Positions 12,401 through 24,553 of a stretch of 64,000 nucleotides of DNA are shown in pieces. A program made the translations under genes and the position numbers. The first letter of the stretch is position 1; each line of letters opens with the position of its first letter. Source of the DNA: Pyrocephalus nanus (taxonomy: Eukaryota; Chordata; Aves; Passeriformes; Tyrannidae); assembly GCA_038380795.1 (NCBI GenBank), contig CM076264.1:73587223-73651222 (forward strand). Reading direction: 5' to 3'. A model generated the notes under the pieces. That model was not told where the DNA came from. It was given only the letters and a program-made list of their open reading frames with translations, and searched no databases.

Positions 12401-14557
12401 CTGTGGGCACTACAGGTCCTTGCACCAACCCCTGGCTAATTTCAGTGTAGACACTTCGTGCCTTTTGAGAGCTGCTGTGCCACGCCCGGGGCACCAGCAG
12501 GAGATCCATGGCTTTCCAGAGGGTCAGGTGGGATACCCAAGGATGCCCCAAGTGGAAATGGATGCTGGTATGTAGGTAGCTGAGTCCTGACAGCTGGTGG
12601 GGTTTTCACTTGTGAACTGAACCCCATTCGTGCCGACTCCAAGGGACTTTGCCCGCTCCAAGACCCCAAAGAGAGGAAGGGTTTCAGGGGGCTGCTGACA
12701 CATCTCAAGAGACTTTTCCTCCCTGTCATGGTGCAGGTGAAAAACAGCTGGTGAGGGGATGGATGGTCACTCTGGGGACAAGCCTGTCCCCATGGCCCTC
12801 CTGGGGGAGTGAGGACAGAGCCAGGGACGGGCTGTTGGTTGTGCTTGTCCCAGTTACAGCATCATGGAGAAGGGCAGGGTGTCCTCCACGCTGACTGGTC
12901 CTGAATGATGCCCTTCCATGGGCAGTGCCAGCCCCTGTCCTCGCTGGATCGAGCCCTGGTGTGACCATCCATGAGCCTCTATGGATGAGGAGTTGGCTTG
13001 GGCAGAGGGACAGACAGACGGTCTGAAAAAGCCAGAGGCACAACAACGTCAGCACAGAGCTAGTGGATACATCCAGAGGGGTGTTCCCGAGGAAGAATAA
13101 CACAGGAATTGATCTCTTACTTTCTGTTCCTCTTGGAAAAGTCACCTGTCCCCATTCTGAAAGCTCCTGTTGGATGCTCACACCTCGTGGAGCGGGCAGA
13201 GCACCAGGGGGTCCACACATATCCCCGAGAGCTCTGTGAGAGCCCAAACACTTTCCTGCCCATCCCTGCACTGCCAGTACTCTCCAAGCTCCCGATTTAT
13301 GTCCCTGACACCTTGCTGTAGGCTTGTCCAGCTGTGACAGAGACGTGTCCATGCTCACCGACTCCTTCCCGTGCAGATTATGGGGACAGGATGGTTCAAG
13401 CCAAGCCCTCCTTCCTTATGCTGTGCTGTGGGTATGGTGTCTCTGTGCCAGAGGAGTTGGAGCTGGGAAAGGTCCAGAAAAGGAGGTAGAAACAGGGTGT
13501 CATATTCCCACAAGGAATAGCCAAGTAGGTCCTTCTCGGCTTTGAAAGAGGACCATGGGAGGACACAAGAGCAGTTTAGAAACTCATGGATGGTCTGGAG
13601 AGTGTGGACAAGGACTGGCTGGTCTCTGCCTCACACAGCTCAGGAACCAGGGATGATCACATGAGGCTGACAGGACAAGCACTTTAAATTCCAGGAAATC
13701 CCAGAGATTATTCCCCCTCACCACCACCCCTTGCTTGTGTTTCAATTGCTTGGTAGCTCTTAGAATAAACAAGATGGTTGACAGCATCCCCTGCAGCATC
13801 CACTCGGAGTGGAAGTGCTCTTCCCAGTGGAAAATCCTTTAGGGGTGGCTGCAGAGGACTCCACTGTCATTGTATACACTGTCAAAGTCTCTCCTCCTCT
13901 GCCACATCCCCCAGGAAGAGTTTGGAGTGGGGTTAGTGGCTCCAGAGCCTTTCCTCTCCCTCTGTGATGACCCATGGCTGGAGATGCTGCAGGTTTCACA
14001 ACAGATCTGGATCCTGTGTGGTGCAAGACCCCCTAATTCCTTGTCACCCTCAGGCTTCCTTTTTCTCCTTCCACTTTGGTTCCAGTTCTCCTTTGCCTGC
14101 TCACACAGGGGCAGCGTGTGTTTGTCTTTCAGCAGCTCCACAGGGTATTTTGTCTGAAAACATTTACATTTTCTCCCCTGGTTGATTTGATACAGCTTTA
14201 GCTTCGGTCCCAGCCCAGCAGTTCTCACTTGGCACACCCTCTGGGCATCGTTCTGGCTGTCCTGAGGACCAACACATCTCATAGATGGAGGGGGGGAAGC
14301 TTTTAAGTGGAAAAGTGCCCAAGATGCCCTCCTGCACCCCAGGGGGAGGAATGCTGTTCTCAGTTCTGTAATATTTTATCTGCTCATTTATCCTGAGGGA
14401 GTGCAGGACACAAGACCTCATCCCTGAGGAGCTGCATTGTGTCTTCCAGCCCAGCAAACTCTCCCCTGGGTGTTCATGCCCACTTAATTTGACGTGGGAC
14501 TGTGGAGGGACAGACGGGTTGATCTATGTGGAGTTCTGCAGAACAGACAAAAAAAGT
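9476..14557. other. non-coding single-copy DNA, 5.1 kb
   Basis: No gene was recognised. The 255-codon + frame at 10,301-11,068 runs through a T-rich tract translated as phenylalanine runs and is almost certainly fortuitous. The 210-codon minus frame at 12,726-13,358 shows no domain. A pyrimidine-rich stretch with CTCCCT-like units lies at about 12,105-12,158. Confidence 0.45.
10549..10583. repeat. T-rich tract with A interruptions
   Basis: Two T runs separated by single A residues, ending in a TTAA. It splits what would otherwise look like a long + strand frame and marks that frame as spurious. Confidence 0.85.
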
Positions 14558-14712
14558 CACAGAAACACAGAATGGTTTGGGTTGGAAGGGACCTTAAAGA
14601 CCATCTAGTTCCACCTGTCTGCCACGGGCAGGGACACCTTCCTACCTAGACTGGGTTGCTCCAAGCCCCGTCCAACCTGGCCTTGAACATTTTCCAGGGA
14701 TGGGGCACTCAC
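14558..14712 (-). mobile_element. CR1: CR1 LINE 3' end, antisense, short
   Basis: The + strand reads 'cagaatggtttgggttgg', 'aagggaccttaaagaccatc', 'gccacgggcagggacacctt' and 'gtccaacctggccttgaaca', the complement of the CR1 tail. Similarity ends after about 150 bp. Confidence 0.93.
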
Positions 14713-16925
14713 CAGATGGATGCCACTAGATGGATTGATGGATTCCACAGAATTGTTTGAGGATCAGAATATTCCATTAAAAAAAACCCTCAAACAAGAT
14801 CATGAAAGGAAGTGCACCCAAACAAAACCTCTGATTTTCACTCCTAAAAGCGTTTGAGCTCTACGTGGTCTCTTCGTGGTGCTAAGTGCTGACGAGGGTA
14901 AATGTTCTGCTGGGCCACAAAGCAGGGCAAACTGATGTGATCGTTGTGGGCACCCTAATTTTTATAGTGTTTTCCCTACATTTTTAACACACAGTTGGTG
15001 AACCCCTGTGCTGTGAGGGGATACAGTGCTGCTGCAAATGGTTGGCAGGGGCCAAGCAAGATTTTCCTTTGTGTGCCTTAGTTAACCTCTTAACATGTAG
15101 ATGTCTCTGTGAAGGAGCAGTGGTGGCCACTAGAGGGTGGCCATGCCATAGCTGGTCCTGCCCTTGGGGACAGTGCCTTCCTGGGTCAGCCCCAAGCCTC
15201 AGGAACCTGAGCAGTCTTCCAACTTCGGGTATGTGACCTGCCCAGGCACCACATTTCTGATCTGAACGAGGTTTTGTACACCCTGACGGCTGATGGACAG
15301 GCAGCTGGTTTCCATATCATGCGTCAGAGGGGGAGCAGAGGTGTCTGGACACCTGGGAAGGAAGGAAAGGAAAGGTGTGAGAGTCGAGTGGTTGTCCAGG
15401 CAGGGCCATGAGTCTCCTGATCCGCTCCAGTTAGGGGCACCAAGGCAACCTTTCCATCAGCTCGGAGCTGAAATGCCAGTTTTCTAAGCTCCAGTTTTTA
15501 TCTGCTTGCACCATGACCTGACTTCTCACCCCAGCCAAGGCAAACTCTGCTTTCTTGGTTTCTGTTTGAAAGCCTCGATGCTGTCAGAGAATGTGATGAG
15601 TCCTCCACCCCTCAGTTACTGCAGGTCTCTGAGGCAGGACTTGAACTTCTACCTGTTCCTATGTGTCATAACCTGAAGGACGTTGTTGCCTCGCTGGAGG
15701 TGGCCCCGGGCTAAGGCACGGTGTGGGTTATCACTGTAAAGGGACAAAGTAACTTGTCTCCTCAGTGCCTGGCTCTCTGCAGGTCCCCCAGGCCATCCCA
15801 CGAGCGCTGGCCACATTCCATCATCCGCTTCCCCTCCTCTGCCCTCCTCCTGCTGCAGGATATCTCGTGATGGAGCTGATTTCCTCATTCATTCTCCCCC
15901 TGGTTTTGGCTCTGAACAGGAGCTCTCTGTTCCAAGGAGACTTTGGGAAACGAGCACATTTCTTCCTTTCCCTCCAAGAGCCCCTTTCCTGCCCCAGAAC
16001 TGTCCCCACCATCCTCCTCGCTCGGTCACCTGATGCTCCCTTTTGCTTTGGCTCTCTTTTTGCTTACCCTTCCTCTGGCTTCTGGTTCTGCTCCCAGGCA
16101 CATTTTAATCTTTCCCATCTGAAACAACTCTCCCTCGGCTCTGATTCCCTCCCTGATTGCCACTTCTGTGCACACACCATGCCAAGACCCAGCTCATGTC
16201 TTCACTAAAGCCTTGGCCCGTGTCTGACAGGACCTCATGGATTTTTGGGTTGTGCCCAGCATCGTTAATTTGTTCCTCCTGTGCTCTCTTGGTGTCTTCT
16301 CTTGAAGCCTGAGGACACCACTGTGCCTGCTGACACAGTGAATATGTCCCCTCCTGCTCACACATGTGTCATCCCAGCCCCAGAAACCGTGCTGTGCCCA
16401 AACCCTGAGGATGTTTTGCTGTGCTGTGTCCATCCCACCTCCCTGCTCGGCTGAGGGTCTCACCCTGGGCCGCTGGACCCTTCACCACTTCAAGGATTCC
16501 CTCTGCCTGGTCGCTGCCTTTCTGTACTGAATGTCTGACTCTGGCTTCTGTTCAGCCCATGGTGTCTGAACCCTTCTTGCTTGGTGGGGAGAATTTCTTT
16601 TAAACATCCTTATTCTCTTTAAGTATCTCCTTAAAAAACACCACGACGCTGCAATGGCAAAAAAAAAAAAAATAAAAAAGGAAAAAAAAAGAAGGTTTGG
16701 GAAGACTCAGCACTGGGGTTTTTTTTTCTTCTTTGTGCTTGTTTTTATTCATATTGGTGTCTGCTGATGGTCTCTGACCCTATGTACTTGATTCCTGTGT
16801 TTATGAGCAGGAATTTGAAAGAACCTGGAATGATGAAGTGTCTTTAATCTAAACATCTCTTTTGGTGGAGTTGTGATCTCATCAGCATTGAGTCTGGTTT
16901 TCCTGGGGTGTCCCAGACAGGCAAA
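14713..16925. other. non-coding single-copy DNA, 2.2 kb
   Basis: No gene was recognised. The first 330 bp is AT-richer and stop-rich. From 15.6 to 16.6 kb there are overlapping frames on both strands without recognisable domains. An A-rich tract lies at 16,658-16,691. Confidence 0.45.
16658..16691. repeat. A-rich low-complexity tract
   Basis: Two long A runs with a single T and two G interruptions. No retroposed sequence is recognisable immediately upstream, so it is not interpreted as a processed-pseudogene tail. Confidence 0.8.
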
Positions 16926-16990
16926 TCACAGATTATAGAATATCCTGAGTTGGAAGGGACCCACAAGGATCAGTGAAGTCCAGCTCTGAC
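16926..16990 (-). mobile_element. CR1: CR1 LINE terminal fragment, antisense
   Basis: Only the extreme 3' end of the element remains: 'agaatatcctgagttggaag' followed by 'ggacccacaaggatca'. It matches the start of the copies at 9.18 kb and 38.17 kb. Similarity is lost within about 65 bp. Confidence 0.85.
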
Positions 16991-17888
16991 AGGCAAAGCT
17001 GTAGGATGCTGCCCAGAAAAGTGCTGGGGAGACAGAGGATGTTTGCATGGCAGGCAGGCTGTCACTGCCAGCCAGCACCAGCTGCTCTCCAAGAGGATCT
17101 GCTGGTGACTCTGCAGTTCAGTCTGAGCCTCTTAAAGCCTTACCTGTGTCCATGGAAAGGGCTGGTTGTGTCTGCGCACCCCTGAACACCCCGCAGTCCT
17201 GTGCCCCGAGCACCTCTCTGGGTGCTCTGCTTAAGGCAAAGAAGCAAGGAGAGGATTGAATCAACCTCTGTAAGTTTGTGATTTCTGTGATCAGGGACAG
17301 AAAATACTCAACAAGCCCTCTTACACTTCCTACCTTCCCAGGCTGTGGATTGGGATCCACGTGCCTCCTGCCTTGGCTGTTGAGGGTTCCTCGTGTGTCA
17401 GTGTTTGTAAAACGAGCCTGACCTTCCCAGGCTTGTTCCTTCCTCTGCTGACTTTGCAAACATGGACTCTTTGCCCAGCTAAGCACGTATGAGATTTGCC
17501 CTGTGTTGTCTGTGGCTTCATCAGCAGGGTGGGGGCACGGGAGGGTTTGCCCAGCTCCTGGGATAGTGCAGATGGAAAGGGAATGGGGAGGGGTTCATGG
17601 AGGGTAACGCTGCTCAGAGACCTCTGCTCTGTCATGTCACCCATCCTCCAGGCTTTCTTTCAGGGAAATCACCCTGGATAAATTCAGATCTCCTCTGTTC
17701 TTTTTCTCCCTTCCAGTATCCCCGGAGTCTAATACAAAAATATTGGCATTTTTCTCCCCCTTTTTTTGGAAAAATGCCTCTCTCCAAGACCATTTGCTTG
17801 GAGAGACTCCTACTTTCTAAGGTGAGCAAGAAGAAATGTGTTTACTAGAGCTGTTAGAGCTGCTTTGACCTGCTGGGCCTCTGTGTTC
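16991..17888. other. non-coding single-copy DNA, 0.9 kb
   Basis: No gene or repeat was seen. Frames of 60-122 codons overlap on both strands and none looks protein-like. Confidence 0.45.
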
Positions 17889-18277
17889 CAGGCTGAGACA
17901 GCTGGGGTTGTTCAGCCTGGAGAAGAGAAGGCTCCAGAGAGACCTTCCAGCACCATAAGGGGACTTATGCAAAAGAGGGAGAGGGACTTTTTACACAAGC
18001 AGATAGTGATAGGACAAAGGGGAATGGTTTTAAACTGAAAGAGATTTAGATTCGATATTAGGGAAAAATTCCTCCCTGTGAGGGTGGGCAGGCCCTGGCA
18101 CAGGTTGGGCAGAGAAGCTGTGGCTGCCCCTGGATCCCTGGAAGTGTCCAAGGCCAGGTTGGACAGGGCTTGGAGCAACCTGGGCTAGTGGAAGGTGTCC
18201 CTGCCCATGGCAGGAGGGTGGAACTGGATGGTCCTTAGGGTCCCTCCCAACCAAAACCATTCCATGATTCTGTGATT
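17889..18277 (+). mobile_element. CR1: CR1 LINE 3' end, sense, ~390 bp
   Basis: One of the two longest ordinary CR1 copies here. It begins with 'ggttgttcagcctggagaag', then 'gagaaggctccagagagacc', the 'gataggacaaagg' block, 'gaagctgtggctgcccctgg', 'ggagcaacctgggctagtgg' and a tail with 'attccatgattctgtgattc'. The whole 3' UTR-like order is preserved. No open frame survives from the element itself. Confidence 0.95.
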
Positions 18278-18529
18278 CCATGCTCCCATATTTGGCAGCC
18301 CCTTTGCTTTGATCCCATATGGGATGCAGAGACCCTCACAGGAAGGGGCTTCAGCTGCTCCTGGTCCCCTTCGAGGAGCATCTGGAAGATTGTCCCCTGG
18401 CCTCTAAGGACAAGTAAACACCAAGGGGAGTTGGAAAAGACTCAGGACACCGAGATGCCCCAAACTCTACTGTAGCTGCTGCATCTGCAAGTACGAGAGG
18501 AGTCCTCAGGCTGGAAGGGAGTCGTGTGA

Positions 18530-18995
18530 GAAGGGTTATGACAGAGGACTGCAAATCACTGGGTGGCATGGGAAGGGTGGACAGGAAGAGTATGTTCCCC
18601 ACCTCTGTCTCTGCAGGAATTACAGGACATCAGGTGAAACCAGAAACTCCTAAGTCCAAAACAAACAAGAGGAGGTGGCTCTTCTCCCAGCGTGTAATTA
18701 AGCGGTGGAGCTCCTTGCAACAGGATGTTGTGGACTCTGAAAATGGATGGGGGTTCATAAATCAGCGAGACAAATGGATGGAAGTAAAAATCATTATGGG
18801 TAATTAAATATGCAATCGATCTGTATGGCACACAAACCCATCAACTGTTGGAAGCTGCCTGGATATTTTTGGGGAAGTATCTCAAGCTATTTGCTGTGTT
18901 CTGACCCTCCCCTCTAGATACCCACTGTTGGCTGTGGCCAAAAGGAGTCACAGGGGTGAAAGGGCCTTGATGGCCCTTCTGATGGTCCCACATTT
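18530..18995 (+). mobile_element. ancient CR1-superfamily LINE 3' end, sense
   Basis: The block reads 'cagcgtgtaattaagcggtg', 'ggagctccttgcaacaggat', 'gttgtggactctgaaaatgg' and later 'accctcccctctagatacc' and 'gggccttgatggcccttctg'. This order recalls the widespread amniote CR1/L3-like 3' end (root-system phrases 'aactccttgccacaggatgt' and 'gacctttggtct'). It is far more diverged than the neighbouring CR1 copy at 17.9-18.3 kb and probably predates the avian radiation. The edges are approximate; assignment rests on remembered family patterns, not on a search. Confidence 0.7.
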
Positions 18996-21900
18996 TTCTT
19001 CCTGAATGGCAACTCAGGGCCCCCTTAATTTTTTATATTCCAGGACTTGTGAGGGTGCTGTTGTTGTTTCTTCTGTCTTCTGGCTTTGCACAGGTAGGGG
19101 CAAGTCACCTCCACAGAGACCACACATAACATGGCTTAGAAACTGTTTGTTCCACCCCTGTGTCCTTAACATTCCATGCTCCCCATGCTCTCCAAACCTC
19201 CTAATACCAAGACAAGGTGCTTGTTTAAGCTGCATCTACAGGCCAGCTGTGGATCCTTTACAGTAGGACTCTCTGGCTTCAGTGGGAACCATCCCAGTGT
19301 GGGGAGGTCCAACTGCATCTATGGTGGAGTTCAATCACCTGCAACAAGGCTGGTTGTGATGAACATTTCATAGTTTTCCTGATCCTAATTCATGAGAGTA
19401 AGCTCAGCAAGGCTTAGATCAAGCTTTGTTAATTCTACATATTTCTCTATTTGCAGTTTTGAGCAAACATCTCTTTTACAGCCAAGGCACATCAGAGAAG
19501 CTTTTGTTGCCTCCTTCCCCAGCCTTGTGTGGAGCAGAATCCTCGGGCAGATCCTTTGGGACCTGAAGGCACTTGCCTGCCCTTGTGTTTGCTTATCTTG
19601 AGTGCCTCAGTACTGGTAAAACATAAACATGCACCCCTTCCCCAGTGCCCAACCCTATTTTTTATCCATGCCATCTCCTGTGTGCGTCTACTGACTGCAC
19701 AGGGGTGCAATTATGGGAGTTGACCCACTCAAAAAAACACCTAAACAACATCAACACCATCACTGAGGTTGTTTTGGAAGCTGTGCTGGTTGCAACCGAG
19801 AGGACAAGGCAGGGGCAGCGTGCGATGGTAGGTGGGGAGGGATGAAGCAGCAATACCTCCAGCAGGTTTTTCTGCAAAAACCCGGTGCTGGGAAGCCACA
19901 GACTCGATGCTTGTTGATGTTTGCACAACGCCATTGGCAAAGGCGCCGGTTTTGGGATCTCTGGCTTCGCGTGCCTTGAAACAAGACTTGTGTGTTGGTC
20001 GAGAAGAGTGGGGGCTTGAGCTGGGTTGTAATTTCCTTGTAAAACTGGCTTCTTCTGTGGGGAACACAGGGGAATCAGCAGGGATGGAAACTGCCACCCC
20101 GGTTTCAGGGCATGACCGGAACAGGCTGGGCCGTGACCTGCGAGCTCCCCGTGGTCCTTGCGAGCGCAGTTCGGCTCGGTGACCTTTAAAGGCACAGCAC
20201 GCTCCTGGCGGGTGACCTACCGAGCAAAGAAAGAGGCTCCTGTGCCCGGGGAGCTCCAGGCAGGGGAGTTTCCCCGTGAGGAGCCTGGCTCTCCCCTTTC
20301 CCACAGATCACGAGGGAAGGGGGAAGTCACAGTGCTGGCACTCGCTGTTTTGACGGCTGCGAGTCCCCGCTCTGCTGCAGCCGCGAATCAACGTCGGCTT
20401 CCCCATCTGGCTTCCCTCTGCAGGGCCAAGGAGGGCATGTCAAACTAGCCCAAAAAACAGTGAGTGGTGCACCTTGCTGGCAACTCCCTGCCCTGGCCAG
20501 GTGACTTTGCCCCCGAGTTAAGACACGAGGCTGGTTACTCATCCTGTGACAGCCCTTGTAGATTTGCAGCTGGAGGGTCCGAAGGCTGGAGGTGAGGGCA
20601 CAAAACACAGGCTGATGGAGGGCCTGCAAGTTCCCAACACATTAACCTTCGGGGCAGGGCTGTGTGAGCTGCAAATCCAACATCAATTAGCCTGCTGGGA
20701 GCTAAACAACATCGCTGGGATTCGGAGGCGTGAGGTTCACAGGCCACGTCCTGAGCTAATAACAGATGGAGACTTTGAATAGCTGCACACTGCAGCAAAT
20801 GGTGCATTTATTTATAAAAAGCATTTATTTATGAACTATTACTGCATTCAATAGATTTTAAAGCTGAGGCATCAGAAACCTCTGTAGAAGGAGAGGTGAC
20901 CCAGTGTTCAGAGCTGTGGGTTTTTGTATGTTCAAGACCCATTTCACCTGGCAGCATAAAATACCCTGGAGGTTTTTCTGCCCTATCAGGAGTGGACACC
21001 ATGAACTGAGGACTTGGGAGTCCAGGATTCATCACTCAGATCACAGCTTGGTTTTTCTTCTCTTCAACACACACAACATGTCCTGCCAAGCTGCACTAAG
21101 GAGGCACCTGAGGCTGATTTAATGAATTCTCTTATAACAAGTTAAACTATCCCCTGAGTCCACTCCAGTTTAGGTGTGCTGTTTGGTCAGTGATCAGACA
21201 GGACACCTCAGGCTGAATGCCTGAAAAAAAGCCCACTTTCCCTGCTGGGGCCACATTTTAGTATTAGGTATCAAAATAAGCCACCACATTGACAAGAGAG
21301 GTCTGTGTAAGGTGGGAGGGACTCTGACATGCTCCCAAACTGTGGTCCCAAAGGCTGTCATGGTTTGCAGTTCTCACCTTTGCCACACACTGTGCTCAAA
21401 ATCTGTGCTGTGCTTTGGTGCCTACGTGAGATCTGGCTGAAAAAATTGTTGATTCCTCACAAATTCAGCTGAGCTGAGGTGGACCTGAAGGATGGTCATG
21501 CCTCTCAAGATGGTCATCCCCTCTGGTTTTCTTTCAGAAGCCCAGAGAAGGATTTGCTTTGGCATCTTAGCCAGAAGCCAGACTGCAGCACCCCAAGTCC
21601 CGCCAGGCTCTGCCAAGGCAGATGGTACTATTTGACCTTCTGCAGTCACTTCCATTTTCACCAGCAGCTTTATAAAGTTTCTGGGCAAAAAGGGACATAA
21701 TCTTGTTTTGTTTTATGATTCCTGCCAGGAAAATCCTCCTGGAGACAGCCCTACATTATGTGCCTGCTCCCTCATCCACCGTGGGCTCTGCTGCAGGAAG
21801 GGGATGAGTCTGTCAGGCTTATCCTGCATCCTGCTCCTTCTGCTGGCCCAGAAAGTCTTGGGGATTATTCAGCCTCCTCAGCTGCTGATTTAACCAGCCA

Positions 21901-22119
21901 AAGTCAGCCCAAACATGGGGCTCTCCCTCCTGACCTTCCCAGCCTTTCCCTGAACCTTTGGGCTGTTCAGCTAAAGCTGAACAACTCTTGGTAGAGAAGT
22001 CAGGAGAGAGGCTTCAGAAACAGATGGATATTCATAAAAACTCAGGTAGAAACGGCCCTTTGGGGTTACTTACATGCAAAGACTTTCCACTGGGATTAAT
22101 TTCCCTTACTTTCGTAGCT
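18996..22119. other. non-coding single-copy DNA, 3.1 kb
   Basis: No gene was recognised. It includes the CpG cluster listed separately, and next to it (about 20,640-20,870) an AT-richer stretch with ATTA cores and TTTATTTA motifs that looks like a constrained non-coding element but cannot be proven so from one sequence. Confidence 0.45.
19860..20400. promoter_or_regulatory. weak CpG cluster, possible enhancer or minor promoter
   Basis: CpG is spread through this 540-bp stretch (for example around 19,940-19,970, 20,100-20,220 and 20,340-20,400), whereas the kilobases on either side are almost free of it, as expected for methylated vertebrate DNA. A 'ggtgacctttaaaggcac' site near 20,178 resembles a nuclear-receptor half-site joined to a TATA-like core. 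A 187-codon minus frame also spans the cluster, so retained CpG could instead reflect coding constraint; no domain is recognisable in it. Confidence 0.3.
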
Positions 22120-22185
22120 TCATGGAATCACAGAATGGTTTGTGTTGGAAGGCACCTTAAAGACCAGCTTTACCCCAGTGCCTGA
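22120..22185 (-). mobile_element. CR1: CR1 LINE terminal fragment, antisense
   Basis: The + strand reads 'catggaatcacagaatggtt', 'tgtgttggaaggcacc' and 'ttaaagaccagc', the complement of a CR1 3' end, and then loses similarity. Confidence 0.85.
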
Positions 22186-22639
22186 GACAGTGAGGAGCCA
22201 TTTCCCTGCTCCAGCTGTGGTCTGCATGGAAAAGGTGTCCTTGCAGTGTCCCAGACTTGTGTTTCACTCTTGGCTGGCTGCTTGTTTTGGTCCAAGTTTG
22301 TCCCTAAAGAGATGGAGGGGGAGGAAAAGGACTTCTCTCTTTCAACCCACCCACCCCTGGGATTGCTGCCTCTGCTGCTGAACACGAACAGCAGCCAAAG
22401 GTCACAGTTTTAACCCTCAAATGTCCCAGAAGAGGAAGTGCTGTACATGCTGAAACTGTCTCCTCAACAAAACAGCGAGACAAACACTGCAAGCTGGGGC
22501 TTTAACAGCCTGACCTTGAGTAGCAGGGGCTTGCCAGCTGTAAGGGAAAGGTAAATGCTGTGCTTTGGGGTAAGAAGGCAACTGTGGGAGGGCAAGTTTG
22601 GCTTCCAGAAGAGAAGATCTCTCTGGATCTTAGTGAAAA

Positions 22640-22832
22640 TTGCTCGGCTGAAAGGGTTGTCCAGCCCTGGCACAGCTGCCCAGGGCAGTGGTGGAGTCCC
22701 CATGCCTGGAGGGATTTAAAAGACATGCTGATGTGGCACTTGGGGACATGGATTAGTGGTGGCCTTGGCAGTGCTGGGGAATGGTTGGACTCAATCTCAG
22801 AGGGCTTTTCCAACCTCTGTGATTCCATGATG
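22640..22832 (+). mobile_element. CR1: CR1 LINE 3' end, second subfamily, sense
   Basis: The stretch reads 'ggttgtccagccctggcaca', 'gctgcccagggcagtggtgg', 'agtccccatgcctggaggga', 'gctgatgtggcacttgggga', 'ggttggactcaatctcagag' and 'ccaacctctgtgattccatg'. This is a CR1 subfamily different from the 'ctagtggaaggtgtccc' type that dominates the window; the 28.1-kb copy is related to it. Confidence 0.9.
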
Positions 22833-23992
22833 GTGCTCCACAGGGTGCCAGCACAAGGAATGGTGTGCAGGTGCCCTGCAGAGCAGGTCTGTGCCCCACG
22901 AGTGCATTGCCACAAACTCTGGGACAGCCAGGCTGGGTGGAGGCTGATCTCCCAGCAGGAGATGTGGCTGCTGGAGCTGTCCTGGGGACAGGGAACTGAT
23001 CCCTGGATTGAGACCAGCAACCCGCTGAGCGTGGTGACAATTGTGAGCTGCAGCCTGTGATGGGCACTGACAGATCACCCTGGTCATGGGGATGTGCTGT
23101 CCTGGCCCATGTTTGTCAGTGCTGGGGTCGTGCTGGGGCTGAGAAACCTGTGGCTGGGGGCTGCACACAGCCTGGGGCTTCATTCCATTCATTCCTCATT
23201 AGGGCATCTTGGCTGAAAGCATCTGAGTTGAAGTCTGGCTCTTGCCAACCCACAGGTCTCTCCAGCACCACCCCAGCACGTCTTGCACCATCTGCCATGT
23301 CCATCTGCCCAAGGTTTTGTCCAAGGGCACTCAGTACATACCCTGGACACCACTCTGGAGGGTTGCAGCACAGTCCTCACAAGGTCTTTGAACTGAAAAA
23401 AAAAAAAAAATTAATAATTTCATTTTGTGCCCCAAAGGATCAGGGAACCCAAAAGAGAGGTGCAGCAATCCCAGTTCAGAGTGGACATGGTTAATTTAGT
23501 CCAGTGGAGAAGAGCCTGCAGCATTGAGCCTGGAGACCAGACACTGCTTCCTGGGGAGGGTGAGTGGCAGTAAGAAGATAGTCCCAGCTAATTAGATCAT
23601 TTGCAGCTCGTTCAAAGGGTGTGAAGGATCCGTTTGACCTTTTTTAATGAAAAAGCCCACGGCCTCATTTTACACAGTGAAGTGGGAAGGTTTAAGCCCT
23701 GGAGAAAGTAGTCACACACAGAAGATGTGACTGGCCAGGATGGACACTTGACCTGTCTGCAAAGAGAGGCTGGAACAGGGTAATGGGCTGTCCTGGCCCG
23801 GATTGTTTTGGGAATCTCTGTGCGTTGTTACATTAGGGAAGCAGTGGGAACAGGGACGGTGGGAAGAGCATTTCCCAGCAGGAGAATGGGAAGGGGACTC
23901 TGGCTCCCTGCCCGTGGAGCAGCCACGACTACCCTTGGGTTTTTTCGGTTTAGAGGTGGTTACAGACAGGAAGCAGGAGAGGGACATTTGAC
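22833..23992. other. non-coding single-copy DNA, 1.2 kb
   Basis: No gene was recognised. A 15-nt A run with a few T residues lies at about 23,397-23,415. The overlapping frames at 22.5-23.2 kb cross the CR1 copy and are therefore not genes. Confidence 0.45.
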
Positions 23993-24277
23993 AAGGGGAC
24001 GGAGGGACAGGACACAGGGAATGGCTTCCCACTGCCAGAGGGCTGGGATAGATGGGATACTGGGAAGGAATTCCTGGCTGGGAGGGTGGGCAGGCCCTGG
24101 CACAGGTTGGGCAGAGAAGCTGTGGCTGCCCCTGGATCCCTGGAAGTATCCAAGGCCAGGCTGGATGGGGCTTGGAGCAACCTGGGCTGGTGGAAGGTGT
24201 CCCTGACCATGGCAGGGGGTTAGAACTGAATGATCTTTAAGGTTTGTCCCAACTCAAACCATTCCATGATTCTATGT
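23993..24277 (+). mobile_element. CR1: CR1 LINE 3' end, sense
   Basis: Order of CR1 blocks: 'ctgggaaggaattcctggct', 'cctggcacaggttgggcaga', 'gaagctgtggctgcccctgg', 'cttggagcaacctgggctgg', 'gatctttaaggtttgtccca' and 'attccatgattctatgtg'. A 132-codon + frame runs across it by chance. Confidence 0.94.
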
Positions 24278-24344
24278 GAAATTCCAAGGAAATACAAGGA
24301 CAAAATCTCCCTCGTGAGGATGGCCAAACAGGGAACAAAGGCAG

Positions 24345-24492
24345 CAAGGGAGGGTGGAAATCTCCCTCCATGAAGATGTTCAAAACTGAATTTTTAGAAA
24401 GCCCTGAGCAATCTCAGCTAAGTAGCCCTGCTTTGAGCAGGAGGTTGGATCACAGAACTCCAGAGGTACCTTCTGACCTAAAATGAAAATAT
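24345..24492 (+). mobile_element. CR1: older CR1 LINE tail, sense
   Basis: The text 'gatgttcaaaactgaatttt', 'gccctgagcaatctcagcta', 'ccctgctttgagcaggaggt', 'tggatcacagaactccagag' and 'gtaccttctgacct' matches the order of a diverged CR1 subfamily. It lies only about 70 bp after the younger copy at 24.0-24.28 kb, so the two are separate insertions. Confidence 0.8.
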
Positions 24493-24514
24493 TCAGTGTT
24501 TCTAGGACATGTGA

Positions 24515-24553
24515 ATGTGTGTGTGTGTGGGTGTGTGTAGTGGGTGTGTGTAG
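24515..24553. repeat. (TG)n microsatellite, interrupted
   Basis: TG dinucleotides broken by GGG, AG and TAG interruptions into three short runs. It is likely to vary in length between individuals. Confidence 0.85.
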
